A stretch of DNA of 64,000 nt from Alphaproteobacteria bacterium (GTDB taxonomy: Bacteria; Pseudomonadota; Alphaproteobacteria; Micavibrionales; Micavibrionaceae), in assembly GCA_009995595.1 (NCBI GenBank), contig JAACPE010000005.1, positions 1 through 64,000 on the forward strand, read 5' to 3'. Under the pieces are notes generated by a model, which worked only from the letters and a program-made list of their open reading frames with translations, had not been told where the DNA came from and did not search any database. Each line of letters begins with the position of its first letter. Position 1 is the stretch's first letter. Made by a program: the position numbers and the translations under genes. Shown here in pieces: positions 19,773-28,449 of the stretch.

Positions 19773-20555
19773 TTAGGCCTTAAAGCCGGCATGTTTTGTA
19801 ATAGGGCCGTCGGCGCGGCCATGAATGAATTGCTCCACATATGAATTGCCAGAATCATAAAGGCTTTTCACGGGACCGTTCCAGATAATTTTGCCTTCAT
19901 AAATCATCGCAACGTGGTCGGCAATCTTACGGGCGCTCGACATGTCGTGTGTAATGGATAGGGCTGTCGCACCAAGCTCTTTGACGCATTCTTTAATTAA
20001 ATCATTAATGACATCGGCCATAATAGGATCAAGACCTGTTGTGGGTTCATCAAAGAAAATAATTTCAGGCTCTGTGGCAATCGCGCGGGCAAGGCCAACA
20101 CGTTTTTGCATACCCCCCGATAATTCGGCAGGATACAAATCGCCCACTTGTGGCGCAAGGCCAACACGGCGAATTTTTTCTAAAGCGATAACACGTGCTT
20201 CATCGCGATGTATTCTTTTTCCCTGTATCAGGCCAAAGGCAACGTTTTCCCATACTTTCATGGAGTCAAAAAGTGCGCCGCCTTGAAATAACATGCCAAA
20301 TTTTTGCATCATCGCATCGCGTTCTTTGGCGCTCATGGATAAGGCATCTTTGCCATCAACCTCAACATCCCCACTGTCGGGAGTGATAAGGCCAAGAATA
20401 GATTTAAGCGTGACAGATTTCCCTGTTCCCGATCCGCCAATGATAACAAGCGATTCACCTGCCGCTACATCAAAACTCACGCCATCTAAGACTATCTTAT
20501 CACCAAAAGATTTCTTAACATCGCGCAGTCTGATTTTGGGGTGCGTCACACTCAT
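19773..20555 (-). CDS. mlaF: MlaF-like ABC transporter ATPase (phospholipid transport)
   Basis: A 260-residue ABC ATPase. Walker A is GGSGTGKSVTLK, the signature is LSGGMQKRVGLARAI, and Walker B is EIIFFDEPTTGLDP, with a switch histidine in SITHDM. It matches the MlaF/Ttg2A type that energises phospholipid movement between the membranes. It overlaps the permease gene mlaE by 4 bases (start at 20555, mlaE stop at 20552), so the two are translationally coupled. The substrate-binding partner (MlaD-like) is not in this window. Confidence 0.93.
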   Translation of the reverse strand: MSVTHPKIRLRDVKKSFGDKIVLDGVSFDVAAGESLVIIGGSGTGKSVTLKSILGLITPDSGDVEVDGKDALSMSAKERDAMMQKFGMLFQGGALFDSMKVWENVAFGLIQGKRIHRDEARVIALEKIRRVGLAPQVGDLYPAELSGGMQKRVGLARAIATEPEIIFFDEPTTGLDPIMADVINDLIKECVKELGATALSITHDMSSARKIADHVAMIYEGKIIWNGPVKSLYDSGNSYVEQFIHGRADGPITKHAGFKA

Positions 20556-21409
20556 GAGAAAAACACCTGTGTCAGGATAAAGTTTGAAATCAGAATAAGG
20601 ATAGACGCCGATACAACCGCGTATGTTGTCGCTGTTCCAACGCCTTGCGCTCCGCGCCCTGAATTATATCCATGATAACAACCCATCATGGTCACAATAA
20701 ATCCAAAGACGGCCGCCTTAACAAGACCAGAGATAACATCCATTTGCTCCAAGATATCCCATGTTTGCTGAATATAACTGCCTGAGGCAAATCCAAGGTC
20801 ATAAATGCTCACAATATAACCGCCATAAATCCCAATTATATCACCTATTAAAACCAATATGGGGAGCATGATTGTGCCCGCAATAATACGCGGCGCAATC
20901 AGATATTTAAACGGGTTTACCGATAAAGTGACAAGCGCATCAATCTGCTCAGTGACCCGCATTGTACCAATAACCGCGGCAATTGACGCACCAACACGAC
21001 CAGCCACCATCAGCCCTGCCAAAACAGGCGCTAGCTCGCGTGTCATCGAGAGCGCAACAACACCTGCAATCGCTCCTTCGGCATTAAAACGCGTAAATCC
21101 GGTATAGCTTTGAAGCGCCAAAACCATCCCCGTAAAAAGGGCTGTCATCCCAACAACAGGTAGAGAGTAATAGCCAATATCAACAAATTGTTTTAAAATT
21201 AGCTTGGGGTAAAAAGGGGGGGTGAAAATGTGACGCACCGCTGTCCCCACAAAGCTGGCAAGCGCGCCGATGCTCTGAAAAAAGCTCAAAATACTATGCC
21301 CAACAGCTTGAGAAATACTTAAAATCCCGCACGCGCTCATCATCATAAGACAATTTTTTTTGCTTATAATCGGCTCTTTTGCTGCGTTTTGTGTTGGTGT
21401 TTTAGCCAT
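20552..21409 (-). CDS. mlaE: MlaE-like ABC transporter permease
   Basis: A 285-residue inner-membrane permease of the MlaE/Ttg2B family with about five to six helices. The family signature is visible as TRELAPVLAGLMVAGRVGAS, followed by EQIDALVTLSVNPFKYLIAPR. I use ATG 21409 as start; the frame is open back to a TTG at 21484, which would overlap alr by 32 bases and gives no better ribosome-binding site. It forms a complex with MlaF for lipid transport. The alr-mlaE-mlaF order is common in alphaproteobacteria. Confidence 0.92.
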   Translation of the reverse strand: MAKTPTQNAAKEPIISKKNCLMMMSACGILSISQAVGHSILSFFQSIGALASFVGTAVRHIFTPPFYPKLILKQFVDIGYYSLPVVGMTALFTGMVLALQSYTGFTRFNAEGAIAGVVALSMTRELAPVLAGLMVAGRVGASIAAVIGTMRVTEQIDALVTLSVNPFKYLIAPRIIAGTIMLPILVLIGDIIGIYGGYIVSIYDLGFASGSYIQQTWDILEQMDVISGLVKAAVFGFIVTMMGCYHGYNSGRGAQGVGTATTYAVVSASILILISNFILTQVFFS

Positions 21410-21452
21410 TGAAAAGTTGTAGCCTGTTTCTAAGCCTCTGAAAAGATTAAAT

Positions 21453-22559
21453 TTAGATGTAGGCGCGTTTGTACCGCGCGCCAAGGCTGGTCAGTATTTC
21501 ATAGCCAATAGTGCCGCTCGTTTCCGCCAGATCATCAACACCCTGATTAAAGCCTAAAACCTCAAGCCAATCGCCCTGTTTAAGCTGGGGGATATGGCTT
21601 ATATCCACGGTTACTAAATCCATTGAGACACGCCCAATTACATCACACGGCGTATCTTCAAAAAAGAGTTTTGCATTGGGTTTATGCGGGTATGACGAAT
21701 GCGACCTTAAAAACCCGTCGGCATAACCAAGAGCGACCGTTGCTGTGCGTGTGTCTTTATCAAAACCATAAGACGCGCCATAGCCTATACTCTCCCCTTT
21801 TTTACATACCCGAATTTGAAGCACACGCGTTTTTAAATGCGCAACAGGCTTCATCGGGTTATTCAAATGCGGCGTCGGGTTGCCCCCATAAAGCGCGTAG
21901 CCTGGGCGAGCCATATCATAATGATATGCCTTGTCTAAAAACAGCCCCGATGAGTTGGCCAGTGACTTTTTAATGGTCGGAAAATGCGCCGAAATCGCCG
22001 CAAACTGATCGGCCTGGCTTTGCGTAAGGGCGTGCGTGTGATCATCAGCGCAGGCAAAATGGCTCATGATGGCTTGTACGTCTATGCCCTCTAAAATACT
22101 TTGATCATCAATTAACGCTTTTGCCTCATCGGCGCTCAGACCCAATCTGTTCATGCCTGTATCAAAATGGATAAAGGCGGGAAGTTTTCTTTGCACGCTT
22201 TTGGCCATGGCCGCCCATGTTTGAATATCCTGCGGCGTGTTCAAAACAGGGGTAATATTGTGGGCGGCGTACGTGTTTTCTGCGCCTGTAAACAGCCCGC
22301 CCAAAACCGCGATATTCGCGTTATGATGATGGTCTCGAAGCGCGAGTGCTTCATCCAATGTCGCCACAAAAAACTGCGGACACCCAATAGTAATAAGCCG
22401 ATCAAAGACTTGAATTGCCCCTAATCCATAGGCATTGGCTTTAATTACCCCTGCAATAGCGCAATTTTGCACCGCAACAGATTGTAACAGGCGATAATTG
22501 TCTTCTAACGCCTTCAAATCTATCGTGAGTGACCCACTATATGTCATTGAATCTTGCAT
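21453..22559 (-). CDS. alr: alanine racemase
   Basis: Interconverts L- and D-alanine with PLP, supplying D-Ala for peptidoglycan. The 368-residue product has the PLP-lysine signature AGVIKANAYGLGA near residue 35-47 and the second catalytic tyrosine in SIGYGASYGF, plus the C-terminal beta-domain with DVIGRVSMDLVTVD. It ends 44 bases before the mlaE start and follows dnaB, the usual alphaproteobacterial dnaB-alr order. Only one alr-type gene is seen in the window, so it is probably the biosynthetic form. Confidence 0.95.
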   Translation of the reverse strand: MQDSMTYSGSLTIDLKALEDNYRLLQSVAVQNCAIAGVIKANAYGLGAIQVFDRLITIGCPQFFVATLDEALALRDHHHNANIAVLGGLFTGAENTYAAHNITPVLNTPQDIQTWAAMAKSVQRKLPAFIHFDTGMNRLGLSADEAKALIDDQSILEGIDVQAIMSHFACADDHTHALTQSQADQFAAISAHFPTIKKSLANSSGLFLDKAYHYDMARPGYALYGGNPTPHLNNPMKPVAHLKTRVLQIRVCKKGESIGYGASYGFDKDTRTATVALGYADGFLRSHSSYPHKPNAKLFFEDTPCDVIGRVSMDLVTVDISHIPQLKQGDWLEVLGFNQGVDDLAETSGTIGYEILTSLGARYKRAYI

Positions 22560-22683
22560 ATATAATTTACATAATCTATGAAATGACCTTGTAGCTAAAG
22601 ATCACATATAACTGAGCCCAGATCAAATGAAATTGGTTGAGGCTTTTGAAGCCACCGCCAATTATTTTTTTTGCCCGTCAACG

Positions 22684-24234
22684 TTAATCATACCGATCTT
22701 CAAGATCAGAAAAGCGCGTGCGGCTCGCATCAAAGTAAAGCGGCACTGACCCAATCGGGCCGTGACGTTGTTTAACAATAATACATTCGGCCTTGCTCGC
22801 GCATTCGCCTAAATCACGTTGCCAATCGGCATAACGATCATTGAATTTACTCTCATCTTCACCTTGTTTCTTTTGTGGCTCTTCGCGGGCCAAATAATAT
22901 TCGCGCCGATAAACAAATTTAACCACATCGGCATCTTGCTCAATCGACCCTGATTCACGCAAATCAGAGAGCATCGGACGCTTGTCTTCACGCTGCTCCA
23001 CTGCACGCGACAGCTGCGATAACGCAAGCACAGGAATTTGCAATTCTTTGGCAATGGCTTTCAGGCCACGGGTAATTTCTGAAACCTCATTGACACGATT
23101 TTCTGTCGATTGCTTTGACCCACTGCCTCGCAATAATTGAAGGTAGTCAATAATCAACAAGCCCAAACCATGTTGACGTTTTAATCGCCGCGCCCGCGTT
23201 CGCACTGCGCCAATCGAAAGAGCAGGCGTGTCATCAATGTAAAATGGAATTTGTGATAGCCTTTGGGACGCCTCAACAAAGCGCCTAAAGTCATCTTGTT
23301 TCAAATTACCTTTTCGCAAATCATCACCAGAGATATCGGCCTGGTCTGCCAAAATACGACCTGCTAACTGATCGGATGCCATCTCAAGGGAAAAAAATCC
23401 AACAACAGCGCCTTCTTTGCCGCCGCTTTCGGCATAGGCTTTAGCGGCGTTAAATCCTATATTAACCGCTAGTGCTGTCTTACCCATGGACGGACGCCCT
23501 GCCAAAATAAGAAGGTCAGAATTATGAAGACCGCCCAGTTTTGAATCCAGGTCAGAAAGACCCGTTGTCACGCCTGCAATACCATCTGTGTTGGCCGCCT
23601 TTTCTGCATGTTCAATCGCCACCAAAACAGAATCGCGCAAAGTGACAAATCCGCCCTGTGTTGCCCCTGTTTCGGAGAGCTTAAAGAGCTGACTTTCCGC
23701 GTCCTCAATAATATCAACCGCTTCCTTATCAATGTCGTAATTATACGCATCGCGCGACAAGTCCATATTCATACGGATAATTTCGCGGCGTAAATACCGG
23801 TCATAAATTGTTTTCGCGTAATCCATCGCGTTATTGAGCATCGGGACTTCGGTCGCAAGCTCAACCAAATATCCAGTGCCTCCAACGGCCTCAAGACTCT
23901 CATCTTTTTCAAAATAATCCTTAAGCGTCGCGGGCTTTGCTTCTAACCCACGTTCAACCATTTTTTCGATAGTTTGATAGATACGCTGATGCGTCGGGTG
24001 GCTAAAATGTTCGGGGCGAAGCATATCGTTGATGCGCTCAAGGTGTTGATTATCAACAAGGAGCATGCCCAATAACCCTTGCTCAGCTTCAAAATTATGC
24101 GGCAATTCTTGATAAGCAGGTGTTTCTTTAACCGCAGAAAAATTTTGACCAGAGCTTTTCACAGCGCTATGCGCCGTGTCTGGTGCAAAGTCCTGCTCAT
24201 AATTGGGCTGTATCGAAAAAACGTCTGAACTCAT
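22684..24234 (-). CDS. dnaB: replicative DNA helicase DnaB
   Basis: Hexameric helicase that unwinds DNA at the replication fork. The 516-residue product has an N-terminal DnaB domain (PHNFEAEQGLLGMLLVDNQH), a linker, and a RecA-like domain with Walker A AGRPSMGKTALAV, Walker B LLIIDYLQLLRG and the DnaB signature QREDKRPMLSDLRESGSIEQ. It is a single continuous protein with no intein. It sits between rplI and alr. Confidence 0.97.
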   Translation of the reverse strand: MSSDVFSIQPNYEQDFAPDTAHSAVKSSGQNFSAVKETPAYQELPHNFEAEQGLLGMLLVDNQHLERINDMLRPEHFSHPTHQRIYQTIEKMVERGLEAKPATLKDYFEKDESLEAVGGTGYLVELATEVPMLNNAMDYAKTIYDRYLRREIIRMNMDLSRDAYNYDIDKEAVDIIEDAESQLFKLSETGATQGGFVTLRDSVLVAIEHAEKAANTDGIAGVTTGLSDLDSKLGGLHNSDLLILAGRPSMGKTALAVNIGFNAAKAYAESGGKEGAVVGFFSLEMASDQLAGRILADQADISGDDLRKGNLKQDDFRRFVEASQRLSQIPFYIDDTPALSIGAVRTRARRLKRQHGLGLLIIDYLQLLRGSGSKQSTENRVNEVSEITRGLKAIAKELQIPVLALSQLSRAVEQREDKRPMLSDLRESGSIEQDADVVKFVYRREYYLAREEPQKKQGEDESKFNDRYADWQRDLGECASKAECIIVKQRHGPIGSVPLYFDASRTRFSDLEDRYD

Positions 24235-24310
24235 AATGATCCTTTATAAACACATCTTAGCCCAAACCTAATAAAACCACCAGCGCGCCCTGTGAATAAC
24301 GGGCATAAAA

Positions 24311-24339
24311 AAACCCGCATCAGATAATCATGCGGGTTT
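24311..24339 (-). terminator. rho-independent terminator after rplI
   Basis: AAACCCGCAT and ATGCGGGTTT form a strong stem with a 9-base loop; on the minus strand it is followed by a T-run. It lies 21 bases after the rplI stop and separates the ribosomal-protein operon from dnaB. Confidence 0.88.
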
Positions 24340-24360
24340 TTAAAAATTGTTTTATAAAGC

Positions 24361-25110
24361 TTATGCTTTTGCTTCCTCTGCTGATCCCAAAACAGCTTGT
24401 GCTTCTTCACCTTCATTGGCTTCTGCTTCGGCAGCAGCCTTCTTCTCGGCGCGGGCGGCAGATTTTGCTTCAGATTTTGCTGCTTCCGCAGCTGCTTTGT
24501 CTTTAGCTTTTTCAGTTGCAGCTTTTTCAGCTTCTAGTGCGTCTGCATCCATCAATTCAGCCTTCATATCATCCGTCATATCATTTGCCGCTTGTGGGGC
24601 AAAATCATCTTGCGTGATATGAGCTTTACCAGTTTTTTCCTGTTTCGCTGCTTCGTCTTCTGTACGGGCAACGTTCACAGTAACAGTCACTTTGACTTCT
24701 GGGTGAAGCGCAACTTCAACAGGGATCAAACCAATTGTTTTGATGTTTTGATTAAGCACAACCATGTTGCGTTCGATCTTGTCTGTCACCATTTCATTAA
24801 TAGCATCAGCAATATCGCGCGCCGTAACAGAGCCATACATTTGGCCTGTTTCGCCAGCCTGACGGATCATGACAACCTTAAGGCCATCAATAGTCTTTGC
24901 GTGGTCTTGCGCAACTTTTTTCTTCTCGCCATTTACTTTTTCTAATGACGCTTTTTGCGTTTCAAAATAAGCAATGTTGTCTTTTGTTGCACGAAGCGCT
25001 TTGCTTTGTGGCAAAAGGTAATTACGGGCATAACCAGGTTTAACATTAACAATGTCCCCCATCGCGCCTAATTTTTCAATGCGTTCCAGCAAGATAACTT
25101 GTGTAGCCAT
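24361..25110 (-). CDS. rplI: 50S ribosomal protein L9 with long C-terminal extension
   Basis: A 23S rRNA-binding protein of the large subunit. Residues 1-150 are a normal L9 (VILLERIEKLGAMGDIVNVK, YARNYLLPQSKAL, then the C-domain with GQMYGSVTARDIADAI). About 100 further residues, mostly Ala, Glu, Lys and Asp (for example AEKAATEKAKDKAAAEAAKS), extend beyond the usual length and are predicted as charged helix. Such tails occur on L9 in some alphaproteobacteria. It is third in the operon rpsF-rpsR-rplI, starting 26 bases after rpsR. Confidence 0.95.
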   Translation of the reverse strand: MATQVILLERIEKLGAMGDIVNVKPGYARNYLLPQSKALRATKDNIAYFETQKASLEKVNGEKKKVAQDHAKTIDGLKVVMIRQAGETGQMYGSVTARDIADAINEMVTDKIERNMVVLNQNIKTIGLIPVEVALHPEVKVTVTVNVARTEDEAAKQEKTGKAHITQDDFAPQAANDMTDDMKAELMDADALEAEKAATEKAKDKAAAEAAKSEAKSAARAEKKAAAEAEANEGEEAQAVLGSAEEAKA

Positions 25111-25135
25111 TTTCTATTCCTTTCCTGCTGTGTTC

Positions 25136-25420
25136 TTACGAGCGTTTGTCGTATTTGTTGTCGTATGATGGGCGTTGTTCGCCTTCAATACGAAGATAAG
25201 GCATAAGCGCCATGTAACGTGAACGCTTGATTGCTGTTGCAAGCTCGCGTTGTTTCTTGTTCGACACCGCAGTGATACGGCTTGGCGTGATTTTGCCACG
25301 CTCAGAAATATAGCGTCCGAGTGTTTTTAGATCTTTCCAATCAATCTCCGGGGCGTGCTCGCCTGTGAACGGACAGCTTTTTGGGCGTCTAAAGAAAGTT
25401 TTTTTACCAAGGTCAGACAT
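25136..25420 (-). CDS. rpsR: 30S ribosomal protein S18
   Basis: A 94-residue small-subunit protein that binds 16S rRNA next to S6. Recognised from [14 protein letters not shown] at the N-terminus and the core [19 protein letters not shown] followed by [20 protein letters not shown]. The CPF motif cysteine is single, i.e. the zinc-independent form. Its ATG shares one base with the rpsF stop (TAATG), so S6 and S18 are translationally coupled in the usual order. Confidence 0.96.
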   Translation of the reverse strand: MSDLGKKTFFRRPKSCPFTGEHAPEIDWKDLKTLGRYISERGKITPSRITAVSNKKQRELATAIKRSRYMALMPYLRIEGEQRPSYDNKYDKRS

Positions 25421-25791
25421 TATGCAGCATCCTTTTCATATGTTTCTTTGTTGTCTCTTGTATCGCGGCCTGATTTATCAATAATTGCTGACGGGCCCTT
25501 TGATGGCGCTTTGAGCTTGATAGTCATGTAACGCAAAATATCTTCTGATAGGCGCATTTGACGCTCCATCTCTATGACCGGCGCTGGCTCTGAGTCTGAT
25601 TCAATCAGAACATAGTGACCACGACGGTTTTTGCTGATTTTATACGCCAATGTACGTAATCCCCAATTTTCGACTTTCAGGATTTTGCCTTTGGCATCTT
25701 TAATGATTTTCGAATACGCTTCCGTTAATTCCTTAACCTGCGCTTCACTAAGGTCTTGCCGTGCGATAAACACGGTTTCATAATAAGGCAT
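25420..25791 (-). CDS. rpsF: 30S ribosomal protein S6
   Basis: A 123-residue small-subunit protein, partner of S18. The sequence [20 protein letters not shown] and [20 protein letters not shown] is characteristic. I choose ATG 25791 because GAGGAG stands 6 bases upstream and S6 proteins start with M-x-x-Y-E; an upstream in-frame ATG at 25815 would add eight residues and place that site inside the gene. A short acidic C-terminal tail ([19 protein letters not shown]) follows the domain. First gene of the operon. Confidence 0.96.
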   Translation of the reverse strand: MPYYETVFIARQDLSEAQVKELTEAYSKIIKDAKGKILKVENWGLRTLAYKISKNRRGHYVLIESDSEPAPVIEMERQMRLSEDILRYMTIKLKAPSKGPSAIIDKSGRDTRDNKETYEKDAA

Positions 25792-25912
25792 ATTTTTCTC
25801 CTCTTGAGTTGACATCCATACGGGCTTATTCCCGCGGAATTAAGCCAATTTCGTACCTTTCAAAACTGGCGAGGTATTAGGATTTATATCTATAAATCGT
25901 CTAATGAGGCGT

Positions 25913-25941
25913 GTTATAGGCGCTGCTTTACCTAAAATCAA
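25913..25941 (-). promoter_or_regulatory. sigma-70-like promoter of rpsF-rpsR-rplI
   Basis: On the minus strand TTGATT (25941-25936) and TATAAC (25918-25913) are exactly 17 bp apart, about 120 bases upstream of rpsF. This leaves a 5' leader long enough for autoregulatory structure. Confidence 0.65.
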
Positions 25942-25944
25942 GAA

Positions 25945-25972
25945 AAAACCACGCTTTTTGAGGCGTGGTTTT
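25945..25972 (-). terminator. rho-independent terminator of the upstream small gene
   Basis: AAAACCACGC and GCGTGGTTTT form a 10-bp stem. On the minus strand the T-run that follows runs directly into the -35 box of the rpsF promoter, so one unit ends where the next begins. Confidence 0.8.
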
Positions 25973-26004
25973 AAAATCTAAGGGCGTTTCGCACGTTCTG
26001 GGTC

Positions 26005-26310
26005 TTAGGACTGCCCGTTTGCGTTGCTGCTACCATGTTTTTGAATGTAATTGGCCATAAATAAAGACCACGGTGTTTTGCAATGTCTGTGATTTTCGCG
26101 AATGCTGGCGCGTCTTAGGATCTTGCACAATTCATCATAGGTAAGATCAGGGTCTTTTAATGCTTTTTGGAACGAAGAGAGCGAACTGGTGCTCGCGTAA
26201 TCCGCGTAATCCGTATTCACATGCTGCTCACAGATCATACGAAACGCATCATTGGTTTCTTCGAGTACTTTTTGTACTTTAATTGATTTTTCTTTAATCG
26301 CTTGGCTCAT
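26005..26310 (-). CDS. hypothetical protein
   Basis: A 101-residue protein of unknown family, mostly helical and charged (MSQAIKEKSIKVQKVLEETN, SFQKALKDPDLTYDELCKIL), with no signal peptide. ATG 26310 is preceded by a full-length Shine-Dalgarno sequence (TAAGGAGGTGA), unusually strong for this window, which suggests high expression; an in-frame GTG at 26319 lies inside that site and is rejected. It has its own terminator. Confidence 0.7.
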   Translation of the reverse strand: MSQAIKEKSIKVQKVLEETNDAFRMICEQHVNTDYADYASTSSLSSFQKALKDPDLTYDELCKILRRASIRENHRHCKTPWSLFMANYIQKHGSSNANGQS

Positions 26311-26682
26311 ACTTGTCACCTCCTTATTGAGTGGATTGTTAAGTACAGCCTCTATTTCCCTGCCAGTTGGCCTGTTATTCAGGCCTTACTGAGTATGCAA
26401 TTGCGGGACATAATATTTCCTTTGCGCGGATCTATAATGGCTAAAAGTTTCCTGCAATGTTGTATAAGATTACTTATATACCAAACGCGGGCAAAAATCA
26501 CTCTATTTCTGTTGTTCATAGACTGAATAGCGATAAAGGCCTGTTTTTGCACATATAAAACTTATCGGGGATGTGTATAACCTTTGGCACGCAGCCCCCT
26601 AAAACCTTGACCTTTGGGCTTTTTGCTCTCATTCTTCGCGGCAAATAACAGATCTAATGATAACAGCATAAAGAGCACACAC
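26311..26682. other. 372-bp intergenic region
   Basis: No gene is supported here. It separates the divergent small gene (26310) and fabD (26683). I see scattered AT-rich hexamers but no promoter pair with good spacing. An upstream in-frame extension of fabD starts at 26614 but has no ribosome-binding site and does not match FabD N-termini. Confidence 0.6.
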
Positions 26683-27633
26683 ATGACTTCAGCCTTCATT
26701 TTCCCCGGACAAGGATCACAATTTATCGGCATGGGAAAAGACCTCGCCGAATCGTTTGCAGACGCCAAAGCGGTGTTCCAAGAAGTGGATGACGCGCTGG
26801 GGCAGGACTTATCAGGCCTCATGTTTTCTGGCGAGGCCGATGATCTCAACCTCACCGAAAATACACAGCCCGCGTTGATGGCGGTGTCGATGGCAGTTGT
26901 GCGTGTGCTTCAAAAACAAGGCGGTCTTGATCTTGCCAAAACCTGCGCGTTTGTTGCGGGGCATTCTTTGGGTGAATATGCGGCGTTAACGGCGGCGGGC
27001 TCGTTCGCGCTGGGTGATACCGCCAAGCTCTTGAAATTACGCGGTCAGGCGATGCAACGCGCTGTTCCTGTTGGCGCGGGCGCGATGGCCGCTATTTTGG
27101 GTCTGGATTATGACGTGGTCGCCGATATCGCACATAAGGCATCAAGCGATGGCGCACAATGTGAGCTTGCCAATGATAATTCCCCCGGTCAAATCGTGGT
27201 CAGCGGCGCAAAAGACGCCGTCGAAAAAGCGTGCGAATTGGCCAAAGACGCGGGCGCAAAGCGCGCCCTTCTTCTGCCCGTGAGCGCGCCGTTCCATTGC
27301 TCACTCATGCGTCCCGCTGCCGATGAAATGAAGGCGGCGTTGGCTCAGGCAACAATTAACGCACCAGCCGTTCCCGTTGTTGCGAATGTAACGGCACAGG
27401 CAGAGAGCGATCCCGCCACTATTCAAAATCTTCTTGTTGATCAAATCACAGGGCGCGTGCGCTGGCGTGAGAGTGTCCTTTGGATGGGCGAAAACGGCGT
27501 GACCGATATGGTCGAGCTCGGCGCAGGTAAAGTCCTAAACGGCCTCGTCAAACGTATTAACCCCGACATCACCGTTGAAAGCGTCGGCACACCAGAGCAA
27601 GTTGAAGCGTTGATCGAGAAGTTAAGCGCTTAA
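26683..27633 (+). CDS. fabD: malonyl-CoA:ACP transacylase
   Basis: Transfers malonate from CoA to acyl carrier protein, feeding type II fatty-acid synthesis. The 316-residue product begins MTSAFIFPGQGSQFIGMGKD, has the active-site serine in FVAGHSLGEYAAL, and the catalytic histidine in SAPFHCSLM. I start at ATG 26683, matching the family N-terminus. fabG, acpP and fabF follow in the same direction, though unrelated small genes intervene. Confidence 0.96.
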   Translation: MTSAFIFPGQGSQFIGMGKDLAESFADAKAVFQEVDDALGQDLSGLMFSGEADDLNLTENTQPALMAVSMAVVRVLQKQGGLDLAKTCAFVAGHSLGEYAALTAAGSFALGDTAKLLKLRGQAMQRAVPVGAGAMAAILGLDYDVVADIAHKASSDGAQCELANDNSPGQIVVSGAKDAVEKACELAKDAGAKRALLLPVSAPFHCSLMRPAADEMKAALAQATINAPAVPVVANVTAQAESDPATIQNLLVDQITGRVRWRESVLWMGENGVTDMVELGAGKVLNGLVKRINPDITVESVGTPEQVEALIEKLSA

Positions 27634-27703
27634 CCTTAAATTTTCATATTGACATTTAATCAGAAAAATAATTTTATCCTCTCAAATACACAGGAAAGTA
27701 ATA

Positions 27704-28162
27704 ATGGTTAGTTCTTATCGACAAGAGGCAATACAACTAAGGCAAGCTATGAAAAAAGCAGGTTTTTATGTTGACGCTTTAAATGACCCCTCTATAGAAG
27801 TTATTTTAGAGAATACGAGTGTGCAAGTACCCGAGGCTATAGTTGCAGTTAAGCCAAAAGGACACTTTAATTGTGGTGTTTTATGTTTAACTCAAGATTT
27901 TAAGATTTTTGCAAAACGTCATCCATTTAGACTTTTACCAGATATATTTGTTGCAGAAAAACGCGATGACAATTCTCTCTACAATTATGACTTTAGTACT
28001 GCTCACTTTGGTTCAGTTTTTATTGATGGAAGCGAAAAACTGGGATTATCCTTTTCTAATTCCGACGCTTTAAGTCAGCTGAATGTTTTTAGAACACATG
28101 GCCGTACACCAATAGAACCTGCGCCAAATATAGTCAAGTCCCGCGGCGGCCCACAACTCTAA
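27704..28162 (+). CDS. hypothetical protein
   Basis: A 152-residue protein inserted between fabD and fabG. AGGAAAG lies upstream of ATG 27704. The composition is normal (for example VILENTSVQVPEAIVAVKPK and SVFIDGSEKLGLSFSNSDAL), with no signal peptide or membrane helix, and base use is more AT-rich than in fabD and fabG, which suggests a later arrival. No family recognised. Confidence 0.6.
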   Translation: MVSSYRQEAIQLRQAMKKAGFYVDALNDPSIEVILENTSVQVPEAIVAVKPKGHFNCGVLCLTQDFKIFAKRHPFRLLPDIFVAEKRDDNSLYNYDFSTAHFGSVFIDGSEKLGLSFSNSDALSQLNVFRTHGRTPIEPAPNIVKSRGGPQL

Positions 28163-28276
28163 CTTAAGACTAAATTCCTATATTTTTCTTTATAATAATG
28201 CTATTCTGATAGATGGCTTATTTCACACAAAACCAACAATCTCCCAAATTTACATCAAAACCCCGTTTCCCCAAAA

Positions 28277-28353
28277 AACGAACTAAAGGCAAATTGTTTA
28301 AAATCAAACACTTGACCTCCCCCCATCAGGCGCTCAGGGGAACGAACTAAAGG
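28277..28353. repeat. 13-bp direct repeat upstream of fabG
   Basis: AACGAACTAAAGG occurs at 28277-28289 and again at 28341-28353, 64 bp apart, in the 287-bp region before fabG. Function unknown; each copy follows a C- or G-rich run. Could be a regulatory site or a remnant of a small duplication. Confidence 0.6.
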
Positions 28354-28449
28354 ACGTTAAAATGCCATGGTGATGAGGGGGAAAACGCTCTTTTCTTTTA
28401 TTAAAACATGCCCTAGTCTGTGTGCAGTATTCGTTAAAGGAGAGAGTAA

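Noticed and set aside
24347-24622. Plus-strand Ala/Ser-rich frame opposite the L9 tail
   Set aside because: Antisense shadow of low-complexity L9 tail codons; no ribosome-binding site.
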